Source: Saccharothrix sp. NRRL B-16348
GTDB taxonomy: Bacteria > Actinomycetota > Actinomycetes > Mycobacteriales > Pseudonocardiaceae
Direction of reading: 5' to 3'
NCBI RefSeq assembly: GCF_001280085.1
Contig: NZ_LGED01000022.1
Span: forward strand, 1-12,457
DNA: 12,457 bases
Shown: positions 6,682 through 12,367 of the stretch, piece after piece
How positions within the stretch are numbered: position 1 is the first letter of the stretch
Layout of the letters: each line of letters opens with the position of its first letter
Notes under the pieces: generated by a model
Database searches by the model: none
What the model was told of the DNA's origin: nothing
Seen by the model: the letters and a program-made list of their open reading frames with translations, nothing else
Translations under genes and position numbers: made by a program

Positions 6682-7239
6682 GTGCCTTCGGAACTGACCC
6701 CCGCCGAGCTGACCCTGCTGGGCCTGCTGGTGGAAGCACCCCGGCACGGCTACGAGCTGGAGGAGGTGATCGCCGCCCGCGGCATGAGGGAGTGGACCGA
6801 GATCGGGTTCAGCTCCATCTACTACCTGCTCGGAAAGCTGCGCGACCGCGGCCTGGTGGCGGAGGTCGACCCGCCGGCCCGGGGCAAGGCGCGCAAGGTC
6901 TTCGGTCCGACGGAGGAGGGGCGTCGGGCGTGCACGCGGGCGGCCGAAGCGGCGGTGGCCGAACTCGAGCCGGTGTTCCCGCGCGTCCTCGTCGGGCTGG
7001 CGAACCAGCCCGTCATCCCGCCCGACCGGCTCCGGGCCGCGCTCGCCCGGCGTGCGGCCTCGGTGGCGGGGAAGCTCGCGGAGCTGCGCGCGGCCGTCGC
7101 CGCCCAACCGCACGCACCCCGCTTCGCCCGCGCGATCTTCGACTACTCGCTCGCCCAGCTCGAGGCCGAACAGCGCTGGCTGGCCGCCTACCGGGCGGAG
7201 CTGACCGATTCACCCGACCAGGAGGACCGCCGACCATGA
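6682..7239 (+). CDS. PadR-family transcriptional regulator
   Basis: 185 residues. An N-terminal winged helix (about 4-80) shows the family signatures: LTLLGLLVEAPRHGYEL (10-26), FSSIYYLLGKLRDRGLV (47-63), and a wing followed by GPTEEGRRA. The rest (about 85-178) is the helical dimerisation domain of the PadR C-terminal type, with YSLAQLEAEQRWLAAYRAEL as a likely coiled helix. GTG at 6682 has no Shine-Dalgarno and directly follows the promoter palindrome. The gene overlaps the next by 4 nt (ATGA), so both are translated together. It probably represses its own operon, and perhaps the divergent gene, releasing on binding a small hydrophobic or cationic ligand; the ligand is unknown. Confidence 0.92.
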   Translation: MPSELTPAELTLLGLLVEAPRHGYELEEVIAARGMREWTEIGFSSIYYLLGKLRDRGLVAEVDPPARGKARKVFGPTEEGRRACTRAAEAAVAELEPVFPRVLVGLANQPVIPPDRLRAALARRAASVAGKLAELRAAVAAQPHAPRFARAIFDYSLAQLEAEQRWLAAYRAELTDSPDQEDRRP

Positions 7240-7856
7240 GCCCGGACCGCTACGACGTCAAGCGGGAGCTCAAGCAGCTCTACGCGCCCAAGAACGCCGA
7301 CTGGGCGCTCGTCGACGTGCCCGAGCAGCAGTTCCTCGCCGTCGACGGGCGCGGTGACCCCAACACCAGCGCCGAGTACGCCAACGCCGTCGAAGCGCTC
7401 TACTCCGTCGCCTACACGATCAAGTTCGCGAGCAAGCGCGAGGGCCGCGACTTCGTCGTCGGGCCGCTGGAAGGGCTGTGGTGGGCGGACGACCCGGAGG
7501 TCTTCACCGCCCGTGCCAAGAACTCCTGGCACTGGCGGATGCTCGTCAGCCAACCCGACTGGATCACCGAAGAGGCGATCGCGGAGGCCAAGCAGGTCGT
7601 CTCGGCGAAGAAGAAGCTGCCCGCCATCGCCGACGTGCGCCGCGAGGTCCTGCACGAGGGGGTCAGCGCCCAGGTCCTGCACATCGGGTCGTACGACGAC
7701 GAAGGACCGGTGTTGGCCAGGCTCCACGGCGAGTGGCTCCAGGCCAACGGCCTGCGGATGACCGGGCTGCACCACGAGGTCTACCTCGGCGACCCCCGCA
7801 AGACCGAGCCCGCGAAGCTCAAGACGGTGCTGCGCCAACCCGTCCGTCCCGAGTGA
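7236..7856 (+). CDS. GyrI-like small-molecule-binding domain protein
   Basis: 206 residues. It fits the GyrI-like (SOUL/GyrI, BmrR ligand-domain) group: KRELKQLYAPKNADWALVDVPEQQFLAVDGRGDPN (about 9-43) and LMTGLHHEVYLGDPR-type ending are typical of stand-alone actinobacterial members. Trp/Glu-rich stretches such as GLWWADDPEVF and WHWRML (about 80-105) would line a pocket for hydrophobic cations. It has no DNA-binding domain and may act as a drug-binding or hydrolysing protein coupled to the regulator. ATG at 7236 overlaps the PadR stop as ATGA, with GGAGG at 7221-7225 upstream. It ends 3 nt from the convergent dehydrogenase gene, with no terminator between them. Confidence 0.85.
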   Translation: MSPDRYDVKRELKQLYAPKNADWALVDVPEQQFLAVDGRGDPNTSAEYANAVEALYSVAYTIKFASKREGRDFVVGPLEGLWWADDPEVFTARAKNSWHWRMLVSQPDWITEEAIAEAKQVVSAKKKLPAIADVRREVLHEGVSAQVLHIGSYDDEGPVLARLHGEWLQANGLRMTGLHHEVYLGDPRKTEPAKLKTVLRQPVRPE

Positions 7857-7859
7857 CGT

Positions 7860-8744
7860 TCAGGCGGTCAGAGAGCGGATCCCGGTCAGCTTCTCCGACG
7901 TCTCCCACAGGCGGCGCGCCACCTCGCCGTCGCGTGCCTTCGTCGACCGGCCGACCAGCTTCGGCGCGCCGCGTCCCTCCAGGAAACCGCTCGGGCCCGC
8001 GTAGCTGTCGCCCGGGACGTCCGCCACGGCCGCGTACAGCGTCGGCAGGGCGCCGTCCTCGTCGCTCTGCGCGAGCAGGCCGGTGACCGCCTTCTGCGCG
8101 AGGTCGCGCACGCGTCGCCGACCGTCGGACTTCAGCAGGTTCGTGGTCGCGAAGCCGGGGTGCGCGGCGGTCGCGATCACCGGTGAGCCCGCCGCGGTGA
8201 GCCGCCGCTGGAGCTCCGCGGTGAACAGCAGGTTGGCGAGCTTGGACTGCGCGTAGGCGGACATCGCCCGGTACGGCTTGCGTTCCGAGTTCAGGTCGTC
8301 GAAGTCGATCGAGCCCACCTTGTGCGCGTTGGACGAGACGGTGACGACCCGTTCCCTGACCTGCGACAGGAGCAGGTTCGTGAGCGCGAAGTGGCCGAGG
8401 TGGTTGGTCCCGAACTGCAGCTCGAAACCGTCGGCCGTGCGGGTGAGCGGCGGGATCATCACGCCCGCGTTGTTGATCAGCACGTCGACGGGGTCGGTGA
8501 GGTCGTCGGCGAACGCGCGGATCGAGGAGAGGTCGGCGAGGTCGAGCCGCCGGACCTCGACGTGCCCGGTCATCGTCGCGGCGGCCTCGCGGCCCTTCTC
8601 CAGGTCGCGCACGGCCAGCACGACCCGTGCGCCCCTGGCGGCGAGCACGCGGGCGGTGACGCGGCCGATCCCGCTGTTCGCGCCGGTGACGACGACGGTC
8701 CGACCGGTCTGGGGCGGGACGTCCGAAGCGCTGAATGTTGTCAT
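7860..8744 (-). CDS. Short-chain dehydrogenase/reductase
   Basis: 294 residues, classical-type SDR resembling retinol-dehydrogenase/protochlorophyllide-reductase-like oxidoreductases. Cofactor motif TGANSGIG (20-27) with an Arg after the second strand (AVRDLEKGR), which favours NADP(H). The structural NNAG motif follows at about 91-94, catalytic Ser in VTVSSNAHK (about 134-142) and the YAQSK catalytic pair (about 164-168). Asn in FGTNHLGH completes the tetrad. The C-terminal part (GFATTNL, GPSGFLEGRG) is usual for the subgroup. The substrate is unknown. ATG at 8744 begins 7 nt after a TACTTT -10 box, so the message is probably leaderless. It is divergent from a TetR regulator whose operator covers its promoter, so it is the likely regulated target. 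Confidence 0.92.
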   Translation of the reverse strand: MTTFSASDVPPQTGRTVVVTGANSGIGRVTARVLAARGARVVLAVRDLEKGREAAATMTGHVEVRRLDLADLSSIRAFADDLTDPVDVLINNAGVMIPPLTRTADGFELQFGTNHLGHFALTNLLLSQVRERVVTVSSNAHKVGSIDFDDLNSERKPYRAMSAYAQSKLANLLFTAELQRRLTAAGSPVIATAAHPGFATTNLLKSDGRRRVRDLAQKAVTGLLAQSDEDGALPTLYAAVADVPGDSYAGPSGFLEGRGAPKLVGRSTKARDGEVARRLWETSEKLTGIRSLTA

Positions 8745-8751
8745 GAGCTAC

Positions 8752-8780
8752 AAAGTAGGCACCGACAACTATGTTGTCAA
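8752..8780 (-). promoter_or_regulatory. Promoter of the dehydrogenase gene (leaderless)
   Basis: On the minus strand TTGACA (8780-8775) and TACTTT (8757-8752) are 17 nt apart, a near-consensus promoter. Transcription would start at about 8745-8744, which is the ATG; no ribosome-binding site is present. Confidence 0.8.
8764..8778. promoter_or_regulatory. TetR operator candidate GACAAC-TAT-GTTGTC
   Basis: A perfect 6-bp inverted repeat with a 3-nt centre overlaps the -35 boxes of both divergent promoters. A further GTTGTC half-site occurs at 8737-8742, over the dehydrogenase start codon. The TetR dimer made by the adjacent gene is the obvious ligand; binding would shut both promoters. Confidence 0.7.
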
Positions 8781-8802
8781 CGAAAACACCGTTCGCTATC
8801 GT
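8774..8802 (+). promoter_or_regulatory. Promoter of the TetR gene (leaderless)
   Basis: TTGTCA (8774-8779), 17-nt spacer, TATCGT (8797-8802). Six nt later comes GTG at 8809, so transcript and coding region start together. The -35 position is the same DNA as the -35 of the divergent dehydrogenase promoter. Confidence 0.75.
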
Positions 8803-8808
8803 GACGCC

Positions 8809-9414
8809 GTGCCCGAAGCCACCCACGAGCGGCCCTACCACCACGGGAACCTCCGCACTGCGCTGCTCGACGCGGCCGAGCGCGGCTTGCGTGAGCAAGG
8901 CGCGGACCAGCTCTCGCTGCGTGACCTGGCGCGGGAGATCGGCGTGAGCCACGCCGCCCCGCGTCGCCACTTCCCGGACCGCCAGGCGCTGCTCGACGCA
9001 CTCGCCGTCTCCGGGTTCGGCCGCCTGGACGCGACGTTGCGCACCGCGTTGGCGGGCGCGGGTGACGACTTCCCGTCGCGCGTGCGGGCGACCATGACGG
9101 CCTACACCCGTTTCGCGACCGAGAACGCGGCCCTCCTGGAGCTGATGTACTCCAGCAAGCACCGGCCGGGCGCGGAACGGATCGTCGAGGCGGCCGACGC
9201 GCCGTTCGGGCTGATGCGAGACCTGATCCTGCAGGGGCAGGCGGACGGCGCGCTCGAGTCGGGCGACCCGGAGCGGATCGGGATCGTCCTGTTCGCGACC
9301 CTCCAGGGCATCGCCACGATCATCAACGGCAACATCGTCAAGCCGGACCTGCTCGACGGCCTCGTGGAGACCGCGGTCGACCAGTTCCTCCGAGGCGCCC
9401 GACCGCTCGCGTAG
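8809..9414 (+). CDS. TetR/AcrR-family transcriptional regulator
   Basis: 201 residues. The N-terminal DNA-binding domain (about 8-62) carries the family pattern HHGNLRTALLDAAERGLREQ and the helix-turn-helix LSLRDLAREIGVSHAAPRRHF (about 35-55). The C-terminal helical ligand and dimer domain (about 75-195) is of the WHG-like type: TAYTRFATENAALLELMYSS and GIATIINGNIV. The GTG start at 8809 was chosen because it fits the leaderless promoter and leaves a normal-length N-terminus; the frame extends upstream only through the dehydrogenase gene. It very likely represses itself and the divergent dehydrogenase through the shared dyad. The inducer is unknown, perhaps a substrate of the dehydrogenase. 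Confidence 0.92.
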   Translation: MPEATHERPYHHGNLRTALLDAAERGLREQGADQLSLRDLAREIGVSHAAPRRHFPDRQALLDALAVSGFGRLDATLRTALAGAGDDFPSRVRATMTAYTRFATENAALLELMYSSKHRPGAERIVEAADAPFGLMRDLILQGQADGALESGDPERIGIVLFATLQGIATIINGNIVKPDLLDGLVETAVDQFLRGARPLA

Positions 9415-9489
9415 CGCGGAGAAGTCCTTTTCGGCTTTACGCGCGGGTAGGTCTACTTTTCGTCGCGCCGACGTGGCGCATCGGGGTGA

Positions 9490-9511
9490 CCGGCGCAGTC
9501 CACTGCGCCGG
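9490..9511. other. Strong 9-bp hairpin upstream of the AidA-like gene
   Basis: CCGGCGCAG (9490-9498), loop TCCA, CTGCGCCGG (9503-9511): a perfect stem with no T-run after it. It lies 75 nt after the TetR stop and could be a GC-type terminator for that gene, or an operator or RNA element. The rest of 9415-9577 holds no gene that I can support. Confidence 0.5.
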
Positions 9512-9577
9512 GAATTCGAATATTTCGGCATCGGTCGGGGATCCGTACTCGGCGAATGGGGTCACTGGTACGGACGA

Positions 9578-9606
9578 TTGACGCCCGAGGTGTGGTGCGG
9601 AAATGT
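9578..9606 (+). promoter_or_regulatory. Possible promoter of the AidA-like gene
   Basis: TTGACG (9578-9583), 17-nt spacer, AAATGT (9601-9606). The -35 is good and the -10 is weak. It would give a leader of about 36 nt ending in a strong AGGAGG ribosome-binding site. Confidence 0.4.
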
Positions 9607-9634
9607 TGGTCGCGGATCTTCCCGAGGGGTGTGC

Positions 9635-9640
9635 AGGAGG
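9635..9640 (+). promoter_or_regulatory. Strong ribosome-binding site of the AidA-like gene
   Basis: AGGAGG, 8 nt before ATG at 9649. It is the best Shine-Dalgarno in the window and decides the start. It implies high expression, as expected for an inclusion-forming protein. Confidence 0.85.
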
Positions 9641-9648
9641 AATTTCGC

Positions 9649-10152
9649 ATGTCGGATTTCATCAACGTCCTCATCGTCATCGACGCTGAAACCATCATCG
9701 AGCGGTACGGCAAGAACGCCGACCCGAACCGGCCGACGCTGATTCCCGACAGCAGCAACCTGATCTACATGACCGCGCGGCAGGACCACATCATCGGTTC
9801 TCCGGGCAGCGAGTTGACGGTCAAGGCCTCGCCTGACGACATCATCAGGTGGCGCGAGACAACGCTGTCCCTCAACTCCAGGTACACCGGCATCCTCTAC
9901 AGGTTCGACGCCTCGTCGGGAGCGGACCTGATCGACATGCCCGAGGCGAAGTCGGTGGTCATCAGCGAGCCGCTGCCGAACGGCCGTGACCCGTTGAACC
10001 CCACCTCCCAAAAAATCAACAGCTTCTACTGGCAGTGCACCGTGCTGAAAACGGGCTCGGTGACCTACCACTTCAGCTTCATGATCCTCGACCACTCGGG
10101 CGCGAAGCTGGGTTATTACTACTGGGACCCGTTCATCAACATTCAGGACTGA
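9649..10152 (+). CDS. AidA/PixA-family inclusion body protein
   Basis: 167 residues. The N-terminus FINVLIVIDAETIIERYGKN followed by NPNRPT-like residues (actual DPNRPTLI) and NLIYMTARQDHI matches the AidA/PixA family, and so do YWQCTVLKTGSVTYHFSFMIL (split across about 117-136) and GYYYWDPFINI near the end (155-165). Members form cytoplasmic inclusions (PixA, Xenorhabdus) or are quorum-regulated (AidA, Ralstonia/Burkholderia); the molecular role is not known. No signal peptide is present. The ATG at 9649 is fixed by AGGAGG at 9635-9640; the frame is open to 9556 but that part is not conserved. Codons are less GC-biased than in the neighbours (many ATC, and AAA AAT-like stretches near 10010), which may mean transfer. 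The gene stands alone between a TetR gene and a convergent unknown gene. Confidence 0.85.
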   Translation: MSDFINVLIVIDAETIIERYGKNADPNRPTLIPDSSNLIYMTARQDHIIGSPGSELTVKASPDDIIRWRETTLSLNSRYTGILYRFDASSGADLIDMPEAKSVVISEPLPNGRDPLNPTSQKINSFYWQCTVLKTGSVTYHFSFMILDHSGAKLGYYYWDPFINIQD

Positions 10153-10168
10153 CGGCGGCGGCCCGCCG
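10153..10168. terminator. GC hairpin between convergent genes
   Basis: CGGCGG (10153-10158), loop CGGC, CCGCCG (10163-10168) fills the 18-nt gap between the AidA-like stop and the stop of the unknown gene. There is no T-run. It may act as a bidirectional terminator. Confidence 0.4.
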
Positions 10169-10170
10169 AT

Positions 10171-11283
10171 TCAGGCGATGGTGGGAAAGGATTTGCGAAG
10201 CTCGTCGAACAGTGCGTCGTACCGACCGGGGCCGAGGGTGGAGACGGCCGACCAGACCGCTTCGCAGGCGGCCACCAACGGGTCCGGCTCCGCTTCGGCG
10301 AAGATCGCGGGCAGGGCCATCGCCTGTTGGCTGAAGTTGTCGTGGCGGCCGTCCAGGGTGGTCACCACCGTCTGGGGGACCCGCTCGTCGACCATCAGGC
10401 GGTCCCACGGCTGGCAGGTGTCCTCGAACGGCGGTGGCAGGGGCTCGCCGCGGTCCATCGCGGCCAGGGCGGGCGCGATCCAGTCGACGTCGGCGAGCCC
10501 CGCTTCGGTGAACGCGCGTCTGATCGCCCAGCGGGCCACCTGCCGCTGGGTCGTCGGATCGGCCTCGGCGAGCGCGTCCACCAGGGGCCGGTCCAGCGAC
10601 GCGAGGCTCAGCGCCGTGCCGCGGAGTTGTCTCAGCCGTTCGCCGGGCAGCTTCCCGGCCCACTCGCGTACCTCCGCTTCCCAGCGCGCCCTTGTGGCGG
10701 CCTGGTCCTGTTCCTCGCGGGCCAGGCGGGCGGCTTCGGCCTTCTCCTCCGGCGTGGGCGGCACGGGCTGTTCGCGGGCGTACGCGTGCCAGTAGGCGGC
10801 CTGGGCGCTGGTCTGCTTGACGATCCGGTCCGGCTCCGGCGGCGCAGGCCAGAACTGGAGCAGGTAGCGCTCGACCGTCGGCTCGTCCTCGCTCCGGTTG
10901 TCCATGCGGTGGCCCTCGTCCATCCCCACCGCGCAGTAGCGGACCCGGTAGTCGACCTCGGCCAAGCCGTCCAACGGCCACCACTGCTCGCCCGCCCAGC
11001 TCACGAGCGCCGCCGGCCCTTCGGGGCGGAAGGACACCTCCACGACGTCCTCCCACTCGTCACCCACCGGTGGCGGCTCGTCGTGCAGCTCCACGGTGAA
11101 GGCGACGTCACCGGTGTGCAGGCCCGTGAACAGGAACAACCCACCGGGGACCACGGCGCCGCACAGCCCGTTGACCTGGCCGCCGAAGCACTCGCCCATG
11201 CCGAACACGTCGTTGCCGGTCTCGACGGTGATCTGCCCGTAGTGCACCCAGGCCGTTCCGCTCATCAACGTCCGCACCCGCAC
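10171..11283 (-). CDS. Conserved protein of unknown function with internal helical domain
   Basis: 370 residues, family not recognised. The N-terminal part (about 9-150) looks like a beta-rich domain with conserved-looking GECFGGQVNGLCGA and GLFLFTGLHTGDVAFTV. A Pro-rich hinge (PAPPEP, about 152-157) leads to a charged helix (about 175-205) and an all-helical C-terminal domain (about 205-370) ending PGRYDALFDELRKSFPTIA. No signal peptide or membrane segment is seen. GTG at 11283 is preceded by AAAGGAAGGGA, with a second GTG two codons later also possible; ATG at residue 7 is too far from it. The final 37 residues align without gaps to the truncated reading frame immediately upstream (17 of 37 identical by my count), so it is one of a tandem paralog pair. 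Confidence 0.75.
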   Translation of the reverse strand: MRVRTLMSGTAWVHYGQITVETGNDVFGMGECFGGQVNGLCGAVVPGGLFLFTGLHTGDVAFTVELHDEPPPVGDEWEDVVEVSFRPEGPAALVSWAGEQWWPLDGLAEVDYRVRYCAVGMDEGHRMDNRSEDEPTVERYLLQFWPAPPEPDRIVKQTSAQAAYWHAYAREQPVPPTPEEKAEAARLAREEQDQAATRARWEAEVREWAGKLPGERLRQLRGTALSLASLDRPLVDALAEADPTTQRQVARWAIRRAFTEAGLADVDWIAPALAAMDRGEPLPPPFEDTCQPWDRLMVDERVPQTVVTTLDGRHDNFSQQAMALPAIFAEAEPDPLVAACEAVWSAVSTLGPGRYDALFDELRKSFPTIA

Positions 11284-11311
11284 TCCCTTCCTTTGCTGTG
11301 GTCGGTTCGGT

Positions 11312-11437
11312 TCACGCCAGGCCGGGGAACGCTTCGCGGAGTTCGGTGAACAGGACGCCGTGGCGACGGCGGCCGAACGTCGTGACCCCCGCCCCGAGCG
11401 CGTCCAGGGCGGCCTTCAACGGGTTCTCCTCGTTCAC
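11312..11437 (-). pseudogene. C-terminal remnant of a paralog of the 10171-11283 gene
   Basis: The minus strand encodes about 41 residues ending LFTELREAFPGLA before a stop at 11312-11314. They align ungapped with the last 37 residues of the full-length neighbour (LFDELRKSFPTIA), 17 identities by hand count. The match starts at about 11430, exactly where the tRNA-Val 3' half begins on the other strand. The upstream 5' part of the gene is missing. The 28-nt gap to the full gene carries that gene's ribosome-binding site, so the two were once a tandem pair. A GTG at 11437 has no ribosome-binding site, so expression is unlikely. Confidence 0.75.
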
Positions 11438-11475
11438 ACCGAAGAGGTCACTGGTTCGATCCCAGTATCGCCCAC
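11433..11475 (+). other. tRNA-Val(CAC) 3' half: attachment-site remnant
   Basis: From the anticodon loop TTCACAC (11433-11439, anticodon CAC) through stem CGAAG, variable loop, T-arm ACTGG-TTCGATC-CCAGT (11450-11466) and acceptor strand ATCGCCC (11467-11473), the sequence is a good tRNA 3' half. No matching 5' half (GGGCGAT with D-arm) exists upstream, where a protein-gene remnant is found instead. A break in the anticodon loop next to an integrase gene is the classic mark of a tyrosine-recombinase att site. The minus strand translates as GDTGIEPVTSSV, a well-known spurious peptide. Confidence 0.85.
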
Positions 11476-11530
11476 AGTGTGTATTGCCTGGTCAATGGCC
11501 TGCAGGCGATCACTGTCTGTGGGCCATTGA
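11471..11530. repeat. Nested inverted repeats beside the att site
   Basis: CCCACAG (11471-11477) pairs with CTGTGGG (11517-11523), and inside it TCAATGGCC (11492-11500) with GGCCATTGA (11522-11530); the two right arms overlap. Such structure between an att core and the integrase gene suits arm-type or accessory protein binding sites of attP. Confidence 0.6.
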
Positions 11531-11537
11531 TCGTCTC

Positions 11538-11621
11538 GGGGAGCAGTTGGGGAGCAAACGATCTTGACCACAACCGTATTTGCGAAGGTGGTCATAGGTT
11601 CGTGCTCCCCGTTTGCTCCCC
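11538..11621. repeat. GGGGAGCA repeats, two per orientation with 11-bp spacing
   Basis: GGGGAGCA occurs at 11538-11545 and 11549-11556, and its complement TGCTCCCC at 11603-11610 and 11614-11621. Each pair has an 11-bp period, one helical turn. The inner copies extend to a perfect 12-bp inverted repeat (11549-11560 with 11610-11621). The right pair lies inside the integrase coding end (EQTGEQTG). These could be integrase arm-binding sites. Confidence 0.55.
11565..11594 (-). terminator. Hairpin at the integrase stop codon
   Basis: TGACCAC (11565-11571) and GTGGTCA (11588-11594) form a 7-bp stem with a 16-nt loop covering the integrase stop. There is no T-run. It is either a weak terminator or another protein site of attP. 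Confidence 0.3.
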
Positions 11622-12274
11622 GGTCTGCTCCCAGCGGTGTTGGAGTCCGGTGAGCATGGCGTCGATCATGGGCTGTGTGACGTGGGAGTAGACGCCCATG
11701 ACGCCGCGGAACTTGTGGCCGATCCTCTTGTGTTGGAGGACTTCGGGGACGCGGTCCTCGATGAGCCAGGTCTTGTGGGTGTGGCGCAGGTCGTGGAAGT
11801 GCATGTCGGGGTTGATCCGTGGTCGGCCGGTGGCGGTGTCGCCGCGCAGGGCGGGCAGCCAGACGCGGCGGCGGAAGTTGGACCGTCGGTGGAAGCCTTC
11901 GTCGGTTCCGGTGAACACGAACCGGGCGGCGGGGTGGCGGTCGTGGTGCTGGTCGAGCAGGTCGGCCAGGAATTCGGGTAGGTGCACGGTGCGGACGCTG
12001 GCGGGGGTCTTGGGCGGTCCGAGGGTGAGCTTGCCGCCGACCTCGTGCAGGGCGCCGTCCTTGCCGTCGACGCGGATCTCCCGGTTGGCCGTGTCGACCC
12101 GTGTCCATTGCAGGCCGGTCATTCACCCCAGCGCAGCCCGGTGTAGGCGGCGGTGACGATCAGGGCGGCGTTGTCGGGGGACACGCGGGCGGCCAGGCCG
12201 GCGATCTGGGCCGTGGTGGCGTGCGGCCGTTCGGGTTGATCACCAGGGGTGTCGGTGGACGAACGGCGACCGCA
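11592..12274 (-). pseudogene. Truncated, frameshifted tyrosine recombinase (integrase)
   Basis: Relic of a pSAM2-like phage-type integrase. The C-terminal part (12122-11592, 176 residues) keeps the catalytic HDLRHTHKTWL (His and Arg), GHK and the nucleophile Tyr in GVYSHVT. The box with the first catalytic Arg (AAYTGLRWGE) lies upstream in another frame: after GLRWGE the codons run into TGA at 12121-12119, overlapping the ATG of the next frame. One missing base between GAA and ATG restores GLRWGE-MTGLQW. The N-terminal frame (QPERPHATTAQIAGLAARVSP..) is homologous to about 12250, then meets TAG at 12277-12275, right beside the tRNA-Pro half. The arm-binding and core-binding domains are therefore gone. 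Its 3' end faces the tRNA-Val att, the normal arrangement for this class. It is probably inactive. Confidence 0.85.
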
Positions 12275-12277
12275 CTA

Positions 12278-12320
12278 CTGGGGGTCAAGGGGTCGCAGGT
12301 TCAAATCCTGTCGTCCCGAC
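12278..12320 (+). other. tRNA-Pro(GGG) 3' half: attachment-site remnant
   Basis: Anticodon loop CTGGGGG (12278-12284), stem TCAAG, variable loop, T-arm GCAGG-TTCAAAT-CCTGT (12295-12311, one G-T pair) and acceptor CGTCCCG (12312-12318) fit tRNA-Pro with anticodon GGG. The 5' half (CGGGACG, D-arm, CTTGA) is absent: the integrase relic ends here. As for tRNA-Val, the break is in the anticodon loop, so this is a second att scar. Since a terminator follows directly, this copy is probably the original 3' end of the tRNA gene left at the far end of an insertion. Confidence 0.85.
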
Positions 12321-12324
12321 GGTC

Positions 12325-12367
12325 AAGAGGGTCTTCGCAGGTCAGACACTGCGAAGATCCTCTTTTT
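12325..12367 (+). terminator. Rho-independent terminator after the tRNA-Pro 3' end
   Basis: A 16-bp stem with one G-T pair (12325-12340 with 12349-12364), an 8-nt loop and a T5 run (12363-12367), directly behind the tRNA half. It is the only textbook intrinsic terminator in the window, placed where a tRNA transcript should end. Confidence 0.92.

Noticed and set aside
11400..11475. A complete tRNA-Val gene
   Set aside because: No GGGCGAT acceptor strand or D-arm exists upstream of the anticodon loop; the 5' side codes for the paralog remnant. The apparent 4 of 5 anticodon-stem pairs (CCTCG/CGAAG) seem coincidental.
11434..12126. Minus-strand frame ending GDTGIEPVTSSV
   Set aside because: Arg/Pro-rich shadow of the integrase running through the complement of the tRNA-Val half; that C-terminal peptide is a known annotation artefact.
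12246..12320. A complete tRNA-Pro gene
   Set aside because: The 5' acceptor, D-arm and 5' anticodon-stem strand are missing; only the 3' half matches.
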